In this document: piece after piece, positions 1 through 10,083 of the stretch
Position numbering within the stretch: the stretch's first letter is position 1
How the letters are laid out: every line of letters begins with the position of its first letter
Assembly: GCA_050084515.1 (NCBI GenBank)
Contig: CM114274.1
Coordinates: 38,068,001-38,132,000 of the forward strand
DNA from: Blasia pusilla
Taxonomy: Eukaryota; Marchantiophyta; Marchantiopsida; Blasiales
DNA: 64,000 bases
Direction: 5' to 3'
The notes under the pieces: generated by a model
Databases searched by the model: none
What the model was told of the DNA's origin: nothing
Seen by the model: the letters and a program-made list of their open reading frames with translations, nothing else
Program-made: the position numbers and the translations under genes

Positions 1-279
1 AAACTTAACAACAATGTAGATTGGGAAGTTGTGCACATTGTGAAAGAAGCTATGTGCAATTTCAACATTTGAGCATTAAGTTATGATAGTTTTTGTGGGC
101 TGCCATAGCCATCGCATGAGGGAGGAGAAATTTTTGAAATTCTTGGCAACTTCCTAGTTGACGTAGAAATATAAAAAAATAAATTATTATTGTGAATAAA
201 TCAAGTGAAACTAAGCATTTTGAGGTAAAAATGAGTGAAACCTTTATTTAGTGGGTGTTGAGCCAAGATTTATGGGTTT
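1..279. other. left flank, no gene seen
   Basis: AT-rich sequence left of element A. I see no coding similarity, RNA gene or repeat in it. It ends at the CGCG target duplication (280-283). Confidence 0.5.
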
Positions 280-283
280 CGCG
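280..283. repeat. Target site duplication CGCG, left of element A
   Basis: CGCG immediately precedes the TG terminus of element A and recurs at 10564-10567 immediately after the CA terminus. It shows that the unit moved as one piece from 284 to 10563, including the outer B repeat. A 4-bp match alone could be chance, but element B shows the same geometry. Confidence 0.75.
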
Positions 284-411
284 TGTTGTACGCATACACA
301 TCGCTACACAACATACATCGTTGTCACCAAACACACACACAAACACGCATGATCCCATGCTAACTCATGGCATCCCAACAACAAGACAAGAAGTACCAAA
401 ATATCTCCAAT
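284..411 (-). repeat. Element A outer repeat B2
   Basis: A 128-bp direct repeat that aligns without gaps to 928-1055, with 8 mismatches by hand count. It forms the outermost left end of the element and begins with TG next to the target duplication. The same segment does not occur near the other end of the element (checked by eye left and right of 10084-10563). Its outer part (CACATCG, then ACAACATACATCG) is shared with the corresponding repeat of element B. Confidence 0.85.
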
Positions 412-924
412 TAAAGTAAGATCCAATCTCTCTCTCCACCATCTCACACCATAGCTCTCAAAGGTGTGCACTCTCTCTCATGTCAAACCAAACCCACTCT
501 CCTAATGAGAGGCTTGGGTTACACTCACAAGCCAAGGTACCATAGCTCCGCCGCCTCATGCCAAGAGGTTCAACAAAGAGAGAATGAGCTCTCAAGCTCT
601 CTCTTCTTGAGGTATACCCCTCCCCTCTCCCAAGCTCTCTCCATAGTAACCTATTCTCCCAAGTCACCTCCTTGGCTCTTGACCTGATGTAGGAGGTAAA
701 TGGCCACTTACCAAAAATAGTAAGTCGATCATATACTCAAAATGGTACTTACCTAAAATAGTAAGTTCCTCAATATGGCTCCAAATGAGCCGAAACGAAG
801 GGGAAACATGCTATCTCAGGTTTCCAAGGGCCTCAGCAGGTCACCCTCTACCTACTGGGCATGTCCTCCACTACTCATGAAGGCGCTCTATTAGATCTCA
901 CTGATCTATCCTAAAAGACGTGAA
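412..924 (-). repeat. Element A LTR-like repeat A2 (3' copy)
   Basis: About 513 bp, matching 10084-10563 nearly throughout. It has about 33 extra bases near 830-865 that the right copy lacks. It starts TAAAGTAAGATCC and ends near AAAAGACGTGA. It lies between the two B repeats, so it does not form the outer end of the element. It contains short T/C-rich stretches and a TATA-poor body; no promoter can be assigned by eye. Confidence 0.85.
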
Positions 925-927
925 AGT

Positions 928-1055
928 TGTCGTGGGCATTCACATCGCTACACAACATACATCGCTGTCACCGAACACACACACAAACACGCATGATCCC
1001 ATGCTAACTCATGGCATCCAAACAACGAGACAAGAAGTACCAAAATATCTCCAAT
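928..1055 (-). repeat. Element A inner repeat B1
   Basis: Inner copy of the 128-bp B repeat, just downstream (in the sense direction) of the integrase-PHD gene and just before A2. The offset to the outer copy is exactly 644 bp along its whole length. Confidence 0.85.
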
Positions 1056-1235
1056 CGCCCTCCAGTTGGTGGTTAGGTCTCTCTAACCTCCAGATAGCCA
1101 TCTATCCCTACCTACCATGACATACATCTCTCGGACGCTAAGAGCAAGAAGGCCGGGTGCTCATGTGGCCCCATCGTTAGTCGCCTCCTTGTCATCCATG
1201 TCATAGACACAAGTCGGAATGTAGAACTACCTTCT

Positions 1236-2489
1236 CTATGTACATCTAGGATACATCCATCGTCCCTGAGGAACCCTAGTGAGAGGTGGCGTCAAACATG
1301 CCATATGCCATCCTCTCGAACACCCATCACAGACTAGCATCGTGGCCGCACCACGGGCAGAACCACACAACATACAACGCAAGCCTGCAGGAACTACTGG
1401 TAAGCTCGGATCATCAACTGTACCATCAATGTTAGGAAGGTGACATAGCGCACAATTACGCACATGGTCCTTCCATACCATACCATCGCGTCCCTCCAGC
1501 AAGAGAACACCCGATGGCAAAATATCACGCACTCTCAGGATAGTGCGCCCTACAGTCACATCCAACGTCGTCGGTGCCGTCTGCTGCAAGTAGACATAAT
1601 CTCCCTGATGAAACCTCCGGATAGTTGGTCGATAACCACCACCCCGAATAGTCGCATACCTCAACGTATCCCGATGTTGTGCAATCGCCAAGTTCTCGAA
1701 CCCCATGGGCATCACTCTCCGAAATAACTCAGCCCTCTGAGAACATGCTCGCACCCATACATCTGGGTCATCAAGGTTCAGCACCTCACCAACATCTCGA
1801 CGAATGGCCGCACGTAAATCTGGCTCTCGGCCATAAAGTAGCAAGTACGGTGAAAAAGACGCTAAGGATGCTTGCCTGCTGAATCTGTATCCCATCGCCA
1901 ACCATGGCAACTGGAGGTCCCAATCTCCTAGGTGACCTCTCTGCAAGCCATACTTGCGTAAACCCCTCTTCACTATCTGCACAACTCTCTCCGCTAATCC
2001 ATCCGCCTCGGGATGATCTCGCGAAGTCGTGCGGTGGTCGATCAGCGCCTCATCACACAAGGCCTGGAACTCACCGCCAAACTCGGAACCCTGGTCTGTC
2101 AACACCTCAGCCGGTGTGCCATAATGACTCGGCACTCTGTCAAGGAAGTCATAAGCTACTCCCTCACTCGCTTTGTCAGGCAATGCAACCAACTCGATCC
2201 ACTTCGACAAGTGCTCGACCATCACCAATACATAACGATTATGACGCTCCGTCAAGGGCAAAGGTCCTGCAAAATCCAAACTCCATCTATACCCTAAGCC
2301 CATGATCGATAACGGATGCAACTGTGGAGTCGGAGCATTGAACGATGCTCGGACCCGATCACACACCATGCACCTAGAAACAAACTGTTGAACGTCAGTC
2401 TGCATGCCTCGCCACCAATATTGAATCTGGAGCAAGTTGTACGTCCACTTCACCCCAAAGTGACCAAACTCCTCGTGGACATGCTGCAC
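1236..2489 (-). CDS. Integrase with C-terminal PHD finger (element A)
   Basis: Open frame of 417 codons forming the end of pol. It begins inside the HHCC zinc-binding region (H-EEFG-H near residues 4-9, CMVC near 41-44). The core follows: LDFAGPL supplies the first Asp, LTDQGSEFGG the second, and the Glu lies in the stretch after RDHPEADGLAERVV. After a basic C-terminal domain the last about 50 residues form a PHD-type zinc finger: CMLC, then CDGC, GWH, AC, and W-MYPRC. The seventh zinc ligand is Tyr here (MYPRC instead of MCPRC), so the finger is damaged. PHD fingers bind histone tails, and chromoviruses carry a chromodomain at the same position. I infer a targeting role. An amber codon separates this frame from its N-terminal part at 2502-2858. 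Confidence 0.85.
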   Translation of the reverse strand: MQHVHEEFGHFGVKWTYNLLQIQYWWRGMQTDVQQFVSRCMVCDRVRASFNAPTPQLHPLSIMGLGYRWSLDFAGPLPLTERHNRYVLVMVEHLSKWIELVALPDKASEGVAYDFLDRVPSHYGTPAEVLTDQGSEFGGEFQALCDEALIDHRTTSRDHPEADGLAERVVQIVKRGLRKYGLQRGHLGDWDLQLPWLAMGYRFSRQASLASFSPYLLLYGREPDLRAAIRRDVGEVLNLDDPDVWVRACSQRAELFRRVMPMGFENLAIAQHRDTLRYATIRGGGYRPTIRRFHQGDYVYLQQTAPTTLDVTVGRTILRVRDILPSGVLLLEGRDGMVWKDHVRNCALCHLPNIDGTVDDPSLPVVPAGLRCMLCGSARGAATMLVCDGCSRGWHMACLTPPLTRVPQGRWMYPRCT

Positions 2490-2501
2490 TAGTTGTGCTC
2501 T

Positions 2502-2858
2502 CTACGAAGGATGCGGCACTACGCGTACTCTGCCATCCTCCCAAACCCTCAAAACATGTGTCCCCTCCCAACGGAACCGTCTGGCCCGCTGTAGGATTGG
2601 ATCCCGCTCTCTAGCATCCATGGTGCTTGCAACGCTGCCAGTACGAAGGTACTCCAAGACTACTCCATCATCATGAATATCTCTACCACTTGTCGTCTCC
2701 TCATTGGCCTCGGGATCCAAGGACTCTCCACTAGACCTCGCCATCAAAATCTCCACACTCTGGCTCTCCATAGCCAACATGCCTAAATAGGCTGACGCGT
2801 GCCATCCTGGCACTGACTCCTCATCACTCGAACCCATGCCATCGAGCTCCAATCGCAT
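2502..2858 (-). pseudogene. RNase H-integrase connection and integrase N-terminus (element A)
   Basis: A 118-codon frame in phase with the integrase downstream, separated from it by one TAG. Relative C has CAG (Gln) at the same position, so the stop is a single C-to-T change. The last 35 residues (RRFRWEGTHVLRVWEDGRV) lead into the integrase zinc-binding region. The first 80 residues are acidic and low in recognisable motifs. Confidence 0.7.
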
Positions 2859-2871
2859 CTCGCTGACTCGG

Positions 2872-3287
2872 TTATGGGTTACGACTCAACCCATCTGCAT
2901 CCTGGTTGAGCGTCCCAGGTCTATGTACCACCTGAAAATCATACTCCTGCAACAACAGAGCCCATCTCGCAAGCTTCCCTGTAAGCTTGTCAGACTCCAT
3001 CAACCACTTCAGTGGTTGATGATCAGTGATGATGGTAAAGGGGTTGCCGAATAAGTAACACCTGAAATGCGCGACAGCCCACACTCAGCCAAGCACTCAT
3101 CCTCATACAAGATGTACTTTGCCTCTGCAACTTTGTTCGAGCGGCTAGCGTAAGCCACCACAAACTCTCTACCCTCATCATCATGTTGGGTGAACACCGC
3201 TCCAAGCCCCAACATGCTCCAATCTATGTGCAACTGGAAAGGACGCCCCCTGATCGGTCTCCTCAAGATGGGTGCGGACGTCAACAA
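2872..3287 (-). pseudogene. RNase H domain (element A), frameshifted
   Basis: Two overlapping frames together give a complete gypsy-type RNase H. FQLHIDWSMLGLGAVFTQ carries the first Asp, ASRSNKVAEAKY follows, then LYEDECLA with the Glu. After a frameshift near 3060 come FGNPFTIITDHQPLKWL and LNQDADGLSR. The enzyme would degrade the RNA strand during reverse transcription. It follows the reverse transcriptase directly and is part of the same polyprotein. Confidence 0.8.
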
Positions 3288-4057
3288 TCCTGAGCAATGA
3301 AATGCTCGCTCTGCTCATCCCCGAGTGCCACTCGTGATCCACTTTGGCCAGCAAGGTCGGTAACCGTAATCGAACTGAATCCCTTGATGTATCGCCGATA
3401 GAAGTTTGCCAATCCCATGAATGCACGAACACGGCTCACATCTGTAGGGCGTGGAATGCGTGAGATAGCCTCTACCTTCGTCTGCTGAACACCAAGGCCC
3501 CCTGGGTATATCGTATGACCCAAGTACTCAATCTGGTCATAGAAGAACTTGCACTTGCCTGGATGTAGCTTCAGCCCATGTAATTGCAATCGTCGAAACA
3601 CCTCCTCTAGATGTTGGTCATGCTCCTCAACCGTGGGGCTAAAGACTACGATGTCATCAATATAACACCTAGCAAAATCCAGACCAGCCAAGATCCTATC
3701 CATGACCCTCTGAAACTCAGCCGGGGCGTTCTTTAACCCAAATGGTAAGAACCGCCACTGGTACAAACAATCCTTTCCGTGAGGATCGATGCCCCAAAAT
3801 GCCGTCTTCTGCCTGTCCTCCAATCTGATAGGCAGTTGATGGTATCCGGCTCGCAAATCCAATGAACTGAAGACCTTTGCGTGATCAATCGCATCAAAGA
3901 TCTCCTCAGGGGTGGGCATGGCATACCTATCGGACTTCGTCTGCCGATTGATAGGTCGGTAATCCCCACACATCCGCCTATCCGTCCAGTTGCCATGCAC
4001 ATCCTTCTTGGCGGGCATGACGGTGGCGGATGCATACTCCCCATGCGACATCTCCAC
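3281..4057 (-). CDS. Reverse transcriptase domain (element A)
   Basis: Open frame of 258 codons with the complete fingers and palm of a Ty3/gypsy reverse transcriptase: RRMCGDYRPIN, SSLDLRAGYHQLPI, FLPFGLKNAPAEFQRVMD, the catalytic YIDDIVVFS, LHPGKCKFF, EYLGH and VRAFMGLANFYRRYI. It copies element RNA into cDNA. The first catalytic Asp lies in SLDLRAGYH and the other two in YIDD. The reading frame has no stop across the domain. The segment just upstream (4088-4288) holds the usual acidic lead-in and has diverged frames. The closest relatives in the window are at 40665-41351 and 13115-13728. Confidence 0.92.
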   Translation of the reverse strand: MEMSHGEYASATVMPAKKDVHGNWTDRRMCGDYRPINRQTKSDRYAMPTPEEIFDAIDHAKVFSSLDLRAGYHQLPIRLEDRQKTAFWGIDPHGKDCLYQWRFLPFGLKNAPAEFQRVMDRILAGLDFARCYIDDIVVFSPTVEEHDQHLEEVFRRLQLHGLKLHPGKCKFFYDQIEYLGHTIYPGGLGVQQTKVEAISRIPRPTDVSRVRAFMGLANFYRRYIKGFSSITVTDLAGQSGSRVALGDEQSEHFIAQDC

Positions 4058-4087
4058 TAGTCTGCTCCAGCAAGTCTGGCTCCTACT

Positions 4088-4640
4088 TTAAATCAGAGCC
4101 CTCTCCATATCCTTTGCATTTGTAGGGTCGTCGGAAGATCGGCATATCACTCGACAACTCAATGCGGATCCCGGTCCCTTCAGCGTACCCAAATCCTCCA
4201 TGCTAAACGCAGCGGCTCCTATAACTCGAGGAACGATATATTCGGTGCCGCTCTCCTCTGTCAACTTAGGGCCCATATCGGCTCCCAAGTCTCCATCTTG
4301 ACTACGGTAGGACTCTCCGGCGGGTATCGATGGTTGCTATGGTGCAACCCGTCTCGAACAACAACACTCGGCCGCTCTCTTGCGACCAAGCGCAAACTCG
4401 ATCTCCTCGGCGTGTAGTGCCCGAAACCATGCTCGATGTTGTGGCTATCATCTCCTTTGCGTGCACTGCAAAACATCCCAAGAAGTCCAAGGGTGTCTCT
4501 CCGATCTCCCCCTGGTGCGTAGATCTCCTCGGGTCGCCCCGACCCACTTTGCCTCCACCGTCTCGGTAGGCATGGGGCTCACCAATGCAACCGTTGTGAT
4601 GTCGCGATCTCATACGACGCTGCTCGACCACTCCCAAGTT
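4088..4640 (-). pseudogene. Linker between methyltransferase and reverse transcriptase (element A)
   Basis: Broken frames (66 codons at 4088-4288, 122 codons at 4302-4670) connecting the end of the methyltransferase (MDLNRLTWIL) with the reverse transcriptase. The part near the RT ends with KDMERALI, a lead-in common in gypsy pol. The rest has no motif that I recognise. The same linker is found in copies B, C and E, so it is a regular part of the element. Confidence 0.6.
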
Positions 4641-5842
4641 GAGGATCCATGTCAAGCGATTCAGGTCCATCGCTGACCCAAGACATGGCGTCGTGATGCC
4701 TCGACATCGATGGTATCTGCCGTCACTCCTGTGGGAAATCCCATCGCTCGCTCTCTCTCGTCGGCGTTGGGCTCCACCAACCGCTGAACCTGGTCATCCC
4801 AAACCAAGCCAGGACCGGCCTCCTTGTATGCATAGGAAGTGGGAAAACTCACAACGTGGGCAAGGCGCCGCGCGCCTGCCTACCCCGTTGACCCGATCGG
4901 TGGTCGATCATCGTGCCTCACCGCTGTGATCGGCGACCTGGATCCATAATGGAATCCACTAACAAAGGGGAGGGGCGCTCCACTCTCGCATACGCCCTCC
5001 ATAACACCGCATGGTGCACCAAGTTGGTCCACCATAGACGCGGGCGATGGGCTCTAGAACCTACACTCGCCGCATCCAAGAACACTGTTGGGCCGATCCA
5101 GGCACACACCTGATGAGCACTTGTCACGACATGGGACCTGGAGTCTCCTAAGATCGGCACATTCTCGAGAATGTAGGGAGAACAGGCGGTGCTCTGAATC
5201 TGCCGTAAGACCCTCAACATCTCCCAAAACAACTTGGACCGAGTGTCAGCCAACCCGCTGCCTCGTCCAGCACTCAATTGGCCCTGACATGGCCAACCGG
5301 AAATGACTAAATCAATGGTCCCTACCTGCTCTAAGTCCTGCACCCCCAACAACAAAATATCCCTCGGTAGGGAACTCTGGTACCCCTATACTGCGGATGC
5401 AGACAATAAGTTGGGAAAACGTAGGCGTAATTGTGCCACATGTCATAGTGAGACGCGCCTCGCAACATCATCACTCTCCACATCCACGAGTCTTTGTTTG
5501 TACTCGCACTCTGCTGCAAAGCAGCGACTAACCGGTGCTAATCCCTCCAAAGAGATCTAACACTCGAATATCCTCCTCCGGGGTACACCACACAATGGGT
5601 GTGGTATCCAAGGGTGTCATCGTAGCACTCCCTGCTACCTCGGGTTCCTCAAACCCGTCACGCTCTGGTGCAAATGCCTCGCACCACGCGATCTGCACGT
5701 GCTCATCTGCCAATCGTTGAAGCTCCTCAGTCGAGCCCCACATCGGCACCTCTCCTCCACGGAATGATGCAGCTCCCATAACACTCCTCTCCATAGAAAT
5801 GTCGAACAGGAGTATCCTCTGCATGGACATGTCCTCAATCAA
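4640..5842 (-). pseudogene. Cytosine-C5 DNA methyltransferase (DNMT3-like) in pol of element A
   Basis: Sits between the protease and the reverse transcriptase. Motif I is VLDLFGGISTG (near 5565). After a frameshift near 5525 come motif IV DLVISGWPCQG with the catalytic Cys (near 5290), motif VI YILENVP (near 5170), and motif VIII SRAHRPRLWWTNL (near 5055). A short target-recognition stretch follows, then motif IX/X ERERAMGFPTGV (near 4750) and RHVLGQ plus LNRLTWIL (near 4640). The order I-IV-VI-VIII-IX-X is canonical, not the permuted order of plant DRM enzymes, and AHRPRLWWTNL resembles the DNMT3 form AHRARYFWGNL. Such enzymes transfer a methyl group from S-adenosylmethionine to cytosine C5. 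One frameshift and a stop at 4918 break this copy. About 90 residues precede motif I and have no known domain. Confidence 0.9.
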
Positions 5843-5877
5843 ATCACTAGGCCAAGTGATGGCACGCTAAATCTTTG

Positions 5878-6420
5878 CTAAGGTCGCCATCTCTCGGCCG
5901 TTTTTCGATCATCGAACTGTGAATCGAGCGGGTAATGAGCTAAGGCGCCCATCACCGATCGCCATCCTGGTGCAGAGGGACGCCGACTCCTCCCAGTACT
6001 CGGAAAACCCCATCGAGTATAACATCGCTCCACCACCAAGACGTCGTAGGACTCAAAGATCGTCACTATCGCTTGGCGCCACCACGGACTCATCGTAGGA
6101 TGTCCGAGGCGAATCCTCACCACGACCTCTGTCGGGTGATATCTTGTGGTGGTACTCGCTCCACCCAAGGATGTCTATATCCGAAATGGACAACACTCCA
6201 CATCGGCTCTCGTCAAGCCCAATCCTATGACTGACACTTTCCCCAACATCAAGGGTTGCGCTCCTGAATCCAACAAGATGCGTTGCGGACTAAAAGCTCT
6301 TCCTCCAGGACTCACCAACTGGAAGACCTCTCCTCGATTATCCAGCAACACAACACCAAGAGAAGCCATGGCACGCTCTATCGCGGGTCTAGCGGGCATC
6401 TCCGCCATCCTAGCGATCAT
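5878..6420 (-). pseudogene. Aspartic protease (element A)
   Basis: Two frames, 6175-6420 and 5878-6168, make one retropepsin-like protease. The first carries the active-site motif LLDSGAQPLMLGK. The second carries the downstream strand FESYDVLVV, which in element B reads ESYDVLVGGALLYPMGF. The protease would cut the Gag-Pol polyprotein. A frameshift near 6170 separates the halves. It lies between the gag-side linker and the methyltransferase. Confidence 0.8.
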
Positions 6421-7092
6421 GACCTACCATGAATCGGCGTGGGCGGCCCGAGCATCCGCTCCAAGGGCAGGTCCATCACCTCCTCTGCAATCACCTCTGA
6501 ACGTGATGCAGGAACTCCAACTCCGCGCTCACATAGTGAAGCAGCCAGCCAAAAAGCCTCGGTGGGCGTACCCCCCAACGTCACAACATCGGAAGCAGAA
6601 AATAAAGGAGTGCGGTACACAACGGTGGCCGCCCCCAACACATGCCGACTCATGCCCCTCCTGAGCATCAACAATAGGAGTCTTCGCACTCGCTTCTCCC
6701 ATCGCCCTTCGTGCATGCACACCAACAACATCACCAACCTCCAGGAACTTTGATGAGGACCCATCGATGGGGTCCTCATCGCCGGACAACGTGAAAGGCG
6801 AGGAAGCCTGCGTGTCGGCTTCGCTTCCTCGCTATGGATCCAACTCTGCGGCTGCTCCACGCGTCACAACTGTGGCGGCCTCCATCTGGGCACCCCCGCA
6901 CATCCATCCTGGATCCTCCAGATCTCTGGCTGCTCCATATGATGTTGATGCCACGGATCCGGCATCGGGTAACCTCAATGCCATAGCGGCAATCTGCTCA
7001 TGTAGCTGCTGTATCTGAGCAGCCATCCCAGCCTCACGTCCGACGTCTCCCTCGGCGCGTCTAGGTGGTGGTACTCTACCTCCTCCACGCAC
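6417..7092 (-). pseudogene. Conserved linker between gag and protease (element A)
   Basis: Frames at 6417-6860 and 6832-7092 hold a stretch with a short predicted helix or coiled coil (MAAQIQQLHEQIAAMALRL) followed by TPLFSASDVVTLGG and FWLAASLCERG. The same two blocks occur in element B (46010-46756: SPLFSAMELMALGVDL, FQLAAMLCERG) and in F (49919-50583). The conservation across diverged copies indicates a coded domain. I do not recognise its family. Confidence 0.6.
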
Positions 7093-7189
7093 AGCTCCAC
7101 CACCCTGTCGGGCAACTCCAGCTCCTCGTCCCCCAACGGGACCACCTGGAGCACGATCTCTAGGCCCACCCGGACCGGCTACTCGCTCT

Positions 7190-8420
7190 GGTGCCCTCTC
7201 TGGCCCTCGGTCCGGACGTAACTCAGGATATCAACTAAAACACCTTGCGTGTGTATGACCATACCTCTGACAATAGTCACACTGATAACCTCTTGGTGCA
7301 GCACCATCTCCTCCTCCATGCTGAGGCACACGTCCATGACCCTGACGAGTGTAATCGCGCTGATGATGGGCTCCACCACATGACCAACAAGTAATAGTAG
7401 GTGGTTGCTGCTGAGCCGCATATGAAGGCGCAGGTCTCTGTGGCACGGCCTCCCGGTATCCTCCCTGAGCTCGTGGTGCCACAGTCGACCTATCTCGGAG
7501 TCCACGTTGTTGCATAGGTGGTGCAGACAATCGTGACTGCTCTCGCCCAGAACCCATGGTGGCTACGCTCTCCTCCGCCATTTTGCGCACAATGTTCTCG
7601 GCACTCCTAAAAACATCTCTCAACGTAGGGGAGGTGTTCATAAGAAGCACCCCCTCCCGCACCCGTGTCCGCAGGGTCCGGTCCAGCATCGCGTACCATG
7701 ACTGGATAGCTTGAGCCTCTGTCACCCCTTGAGTGACGTTGATCAACCGGCGCAAGCGAGTGTAAGCCTCACGCAAACTTTCACCCGGGCGCCTCTGGAA
7801 GTCGTGGATGCTCCGCAACTTCTCTGTCCGTACCCCCTGATAGCTCGCCCTCAACTCAACAAAGTACTCAACCACAAGGTTGAACCTGGGACGAACCCGA
7901 CTAGACGGTGCAACTCCTCCCGTGCGAGTGACCCCTCCTAAAACGTCACTAGTGGAAGAGGCAATAGCCTCTCCTGACTCCTCATCTGGGAACGGCTCCG
8001 TCCATGACCGGCTCCGTCTATGACACATAATGTGGGTCATAGTAGAGCCTCCACGCCTCGATGTCACGTGCATATCTCTGAGAGAACTCATGGTAATCGT
8101 CCATGGGTGCCCCCTCTAAATGCTGGAACATACCGTTCCATGCTGTAAACGGGTTGAACTCTCTAGAGTTCCTAGCCCGCTGGGAGTTGCACCAACTCCT
8201 AAACCCTGCTTTAAAATCGTGCAACTCAATCGTGCCTACTGCACCTGAAAACCTACGCGGTCCTCTACCCCGGTCGTCCATCTCGTACGCCGAACTGATA
8301 GGACCACTCACAATGTGTGGCGATGTGCTCACAAACTCTACTATACCCTCCCCCTCGTTTGACGATGATACAGAAGGAGGTCGAGGTGGTCCCTCACGTG
8401 GAGACCCTCGGAACCTCATG
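7190..8420 (-). pseudogene. Gag (element A)
   Basis: Frames 8018-8419 and 7231-8091 together form Gag, with a frame change near 8030-8090. The N-terminal part carries AWNGMFQHLEGAPMDDY. The capsid-like part has FNLVVEYFVELRASYQGV, RRPGESLREAYTRLRRL and the region up to TSPTLRDVFRSAENIV. The C-terminal part has a degenerate CWSCGGAHH knuckle and a good CCHC knuckle, CDYCQRYGHTHARC (CX2CX4HX4C). Gag packages element RNA in virus-like particles. This is the first gene after the leader. Confidence 0.82.
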
Positions 8421-10083
8421 CCACTCCGTGGGAGCTACTCTCGGGTTCACCACCTCGCCTCTCAAAGTCCCGAACGGACTCCGTGATGACCCTCGTGCCC
8501 CTCTCACCCAATCACTCTGAACCTCGTGAGGAATCCCTCAATCACTCATCCCAAACATGCGGCACTCGATCTACACTCTCTCTCCCCGAGACGTGTAACG
8601 TGCGGCAACACGCGGCGTGGTGCGGCAAATCGACTAGGCTATCATCTCATCGACAACCTACCCTCAACTCCGGACATCCCACACAGGTCTATGTCCCCTA
8701 AACCACATACATAATTGATGCTCTCAGCATCCACACACCCAATATCCCCAAATAAATCCCAGAATACCTCACACGTGCAGGGTAAAGGACTAGAATGGGT
8801 AACCTGAACACATGTCGATGTCGCTCCTCAGCAACTGCAAATCTCAACCCCATTTCGATCGTGGAGGCAACTCCTCCAATCAGCAAGTCATACTCCTCCC
8901 GTACTGACGCTGCTCAAAACTCCTCGATAGAGAGTGCGGTCCCAGCGGAACGGTGCGGCATTGTAGGCGGCACGGCCCTCGATGGTGGGATGCGGCACTC
9001 GGCGGCATACCCTACTCAATCAACAATAAACCCACACTCTACTCCACAATGACGGTGCGGCTCCGCGATCGAGACGGTGCGGTGCGGCCACAAGCGGCAC
9101 GGCGCGGCAATCGGCGGCGCGTTGCGGCTACGGGCGTCACGGCACGATACTCGATCGTCGTCGAGCGGCTACCAATCACAACATAGTCGCATGAAATCAA
9201 AACTCAAACACCATAACCGGAGGTCATCTGCCATCACTGGTTGATGAAGAAACTGCGATGACGGTGGCGGCCAAAACAAAGTACGTGGTGGCGACCCAAG
9301 TCAAGGAATCAACAAACGTCGTGGAAAACCCTCCACTCCGTAATGGCGGCAATGGCACCCAAAGGGTGGACAATGGACGGTGGACCGTTGACAGTGACGG
9401 TTGACCGCTGATGGTGCCGGTTAACCGATGACGGTGACGGTTGACGGTGACGGTTGACCATCGACGCTGACCGTTGACCGTGGAGGGTGACTATGATGGC
9501 GATGGCCGCTGCCGGGGTGGCGGCTGATTTAGGGTTTGCACAATTTAACCCTAAAAATTGCCTAGCAATGGCAGCTTTACAAGATTGACCATAAATTTTT
9601 TCTCGCAACTCAAAATTATGCACTGTTTGTTGCACAGCGTGCACAGCTTCACGATCTACGCCAGCATCAAAAAATATTTAGAATCAGACATTTCAGTAAA
9701 AACTGACGGGGACTGTCGTAAAGCCCAATGTCTCTTTCTCCTACACAAAATTTGACAGTGCTCCCGCGCTGATTTGTACGAACGAAAATGTAACATCTGT
9801 AAAAATACAAATCACCAAGTTACATGGTGCTCCCGAGAGCACCAGCATGGGGCAACCTGCCCCCATATTCAATCCCTATCAAAAATTGGGCAGCGCTTCC
9901 GCGCGCCACTCTTCCACACGAAAAATTGGCAAATGCAAAGAATAATGAAAGCAGCCCTTGCTCCGGTGAGCACTCCCATGAGCCGCTGAACGGGGAACAC
10001 GGTCCCCATACTGCAAAAACAGCGAGTGACCAGCGAGCTCCCTCATGAAGCTCTCTCACTCTCTCATTCTCTCATTCTCTCTT
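8421..10083 (-). other. Element A leader (5' untranslated region)
   Basis: About 1.66 kb between A1 and gag with no convincing frame. It holds a CpG-dense tract (about 9050-9170, rich in GCGGC) and a run of imperfect GACGGTTGACC-type repeats (about 9360-9490). Its homologue in relative F (52030-53090) is recognisable but has lost many CpG sites. The purine-rich end next to A1 (sense AAGAGAGAATGAGAG) takes the place where a primer-binding site would be expected. Confidence 0.6.
9360..9490. repeat. Short tandem GACGGTTGACC-like repeats
   Basis: About ten imperfect 11-18 bp units built on GACGGTTGAC, CGTTGAC and GGTGACGG. They lie in the leader of element A. Relative F has only a shortened, diverged form near 52640-52700, so the array is variable. 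Confidence 0.6.

Noticed and set aside
411-924. A and B taken as ordinary LTR elements bounded by the A repeats
   Set aside because: The bases outside A2 do not match those outside A1, whereas perfect duplications are found when the outer B repeat is included, in both elements.
1464-2305. Plus-strand frames opposite the integrase of element A
   Set aside because: They are antisense shadows of the integrase; the minus strand carries all conserved residues.
9360-9490. CRISPR-like array
   Set aside because: Units are short, imperfect and contiguous, without spacers, and the genome is eukaryotic.
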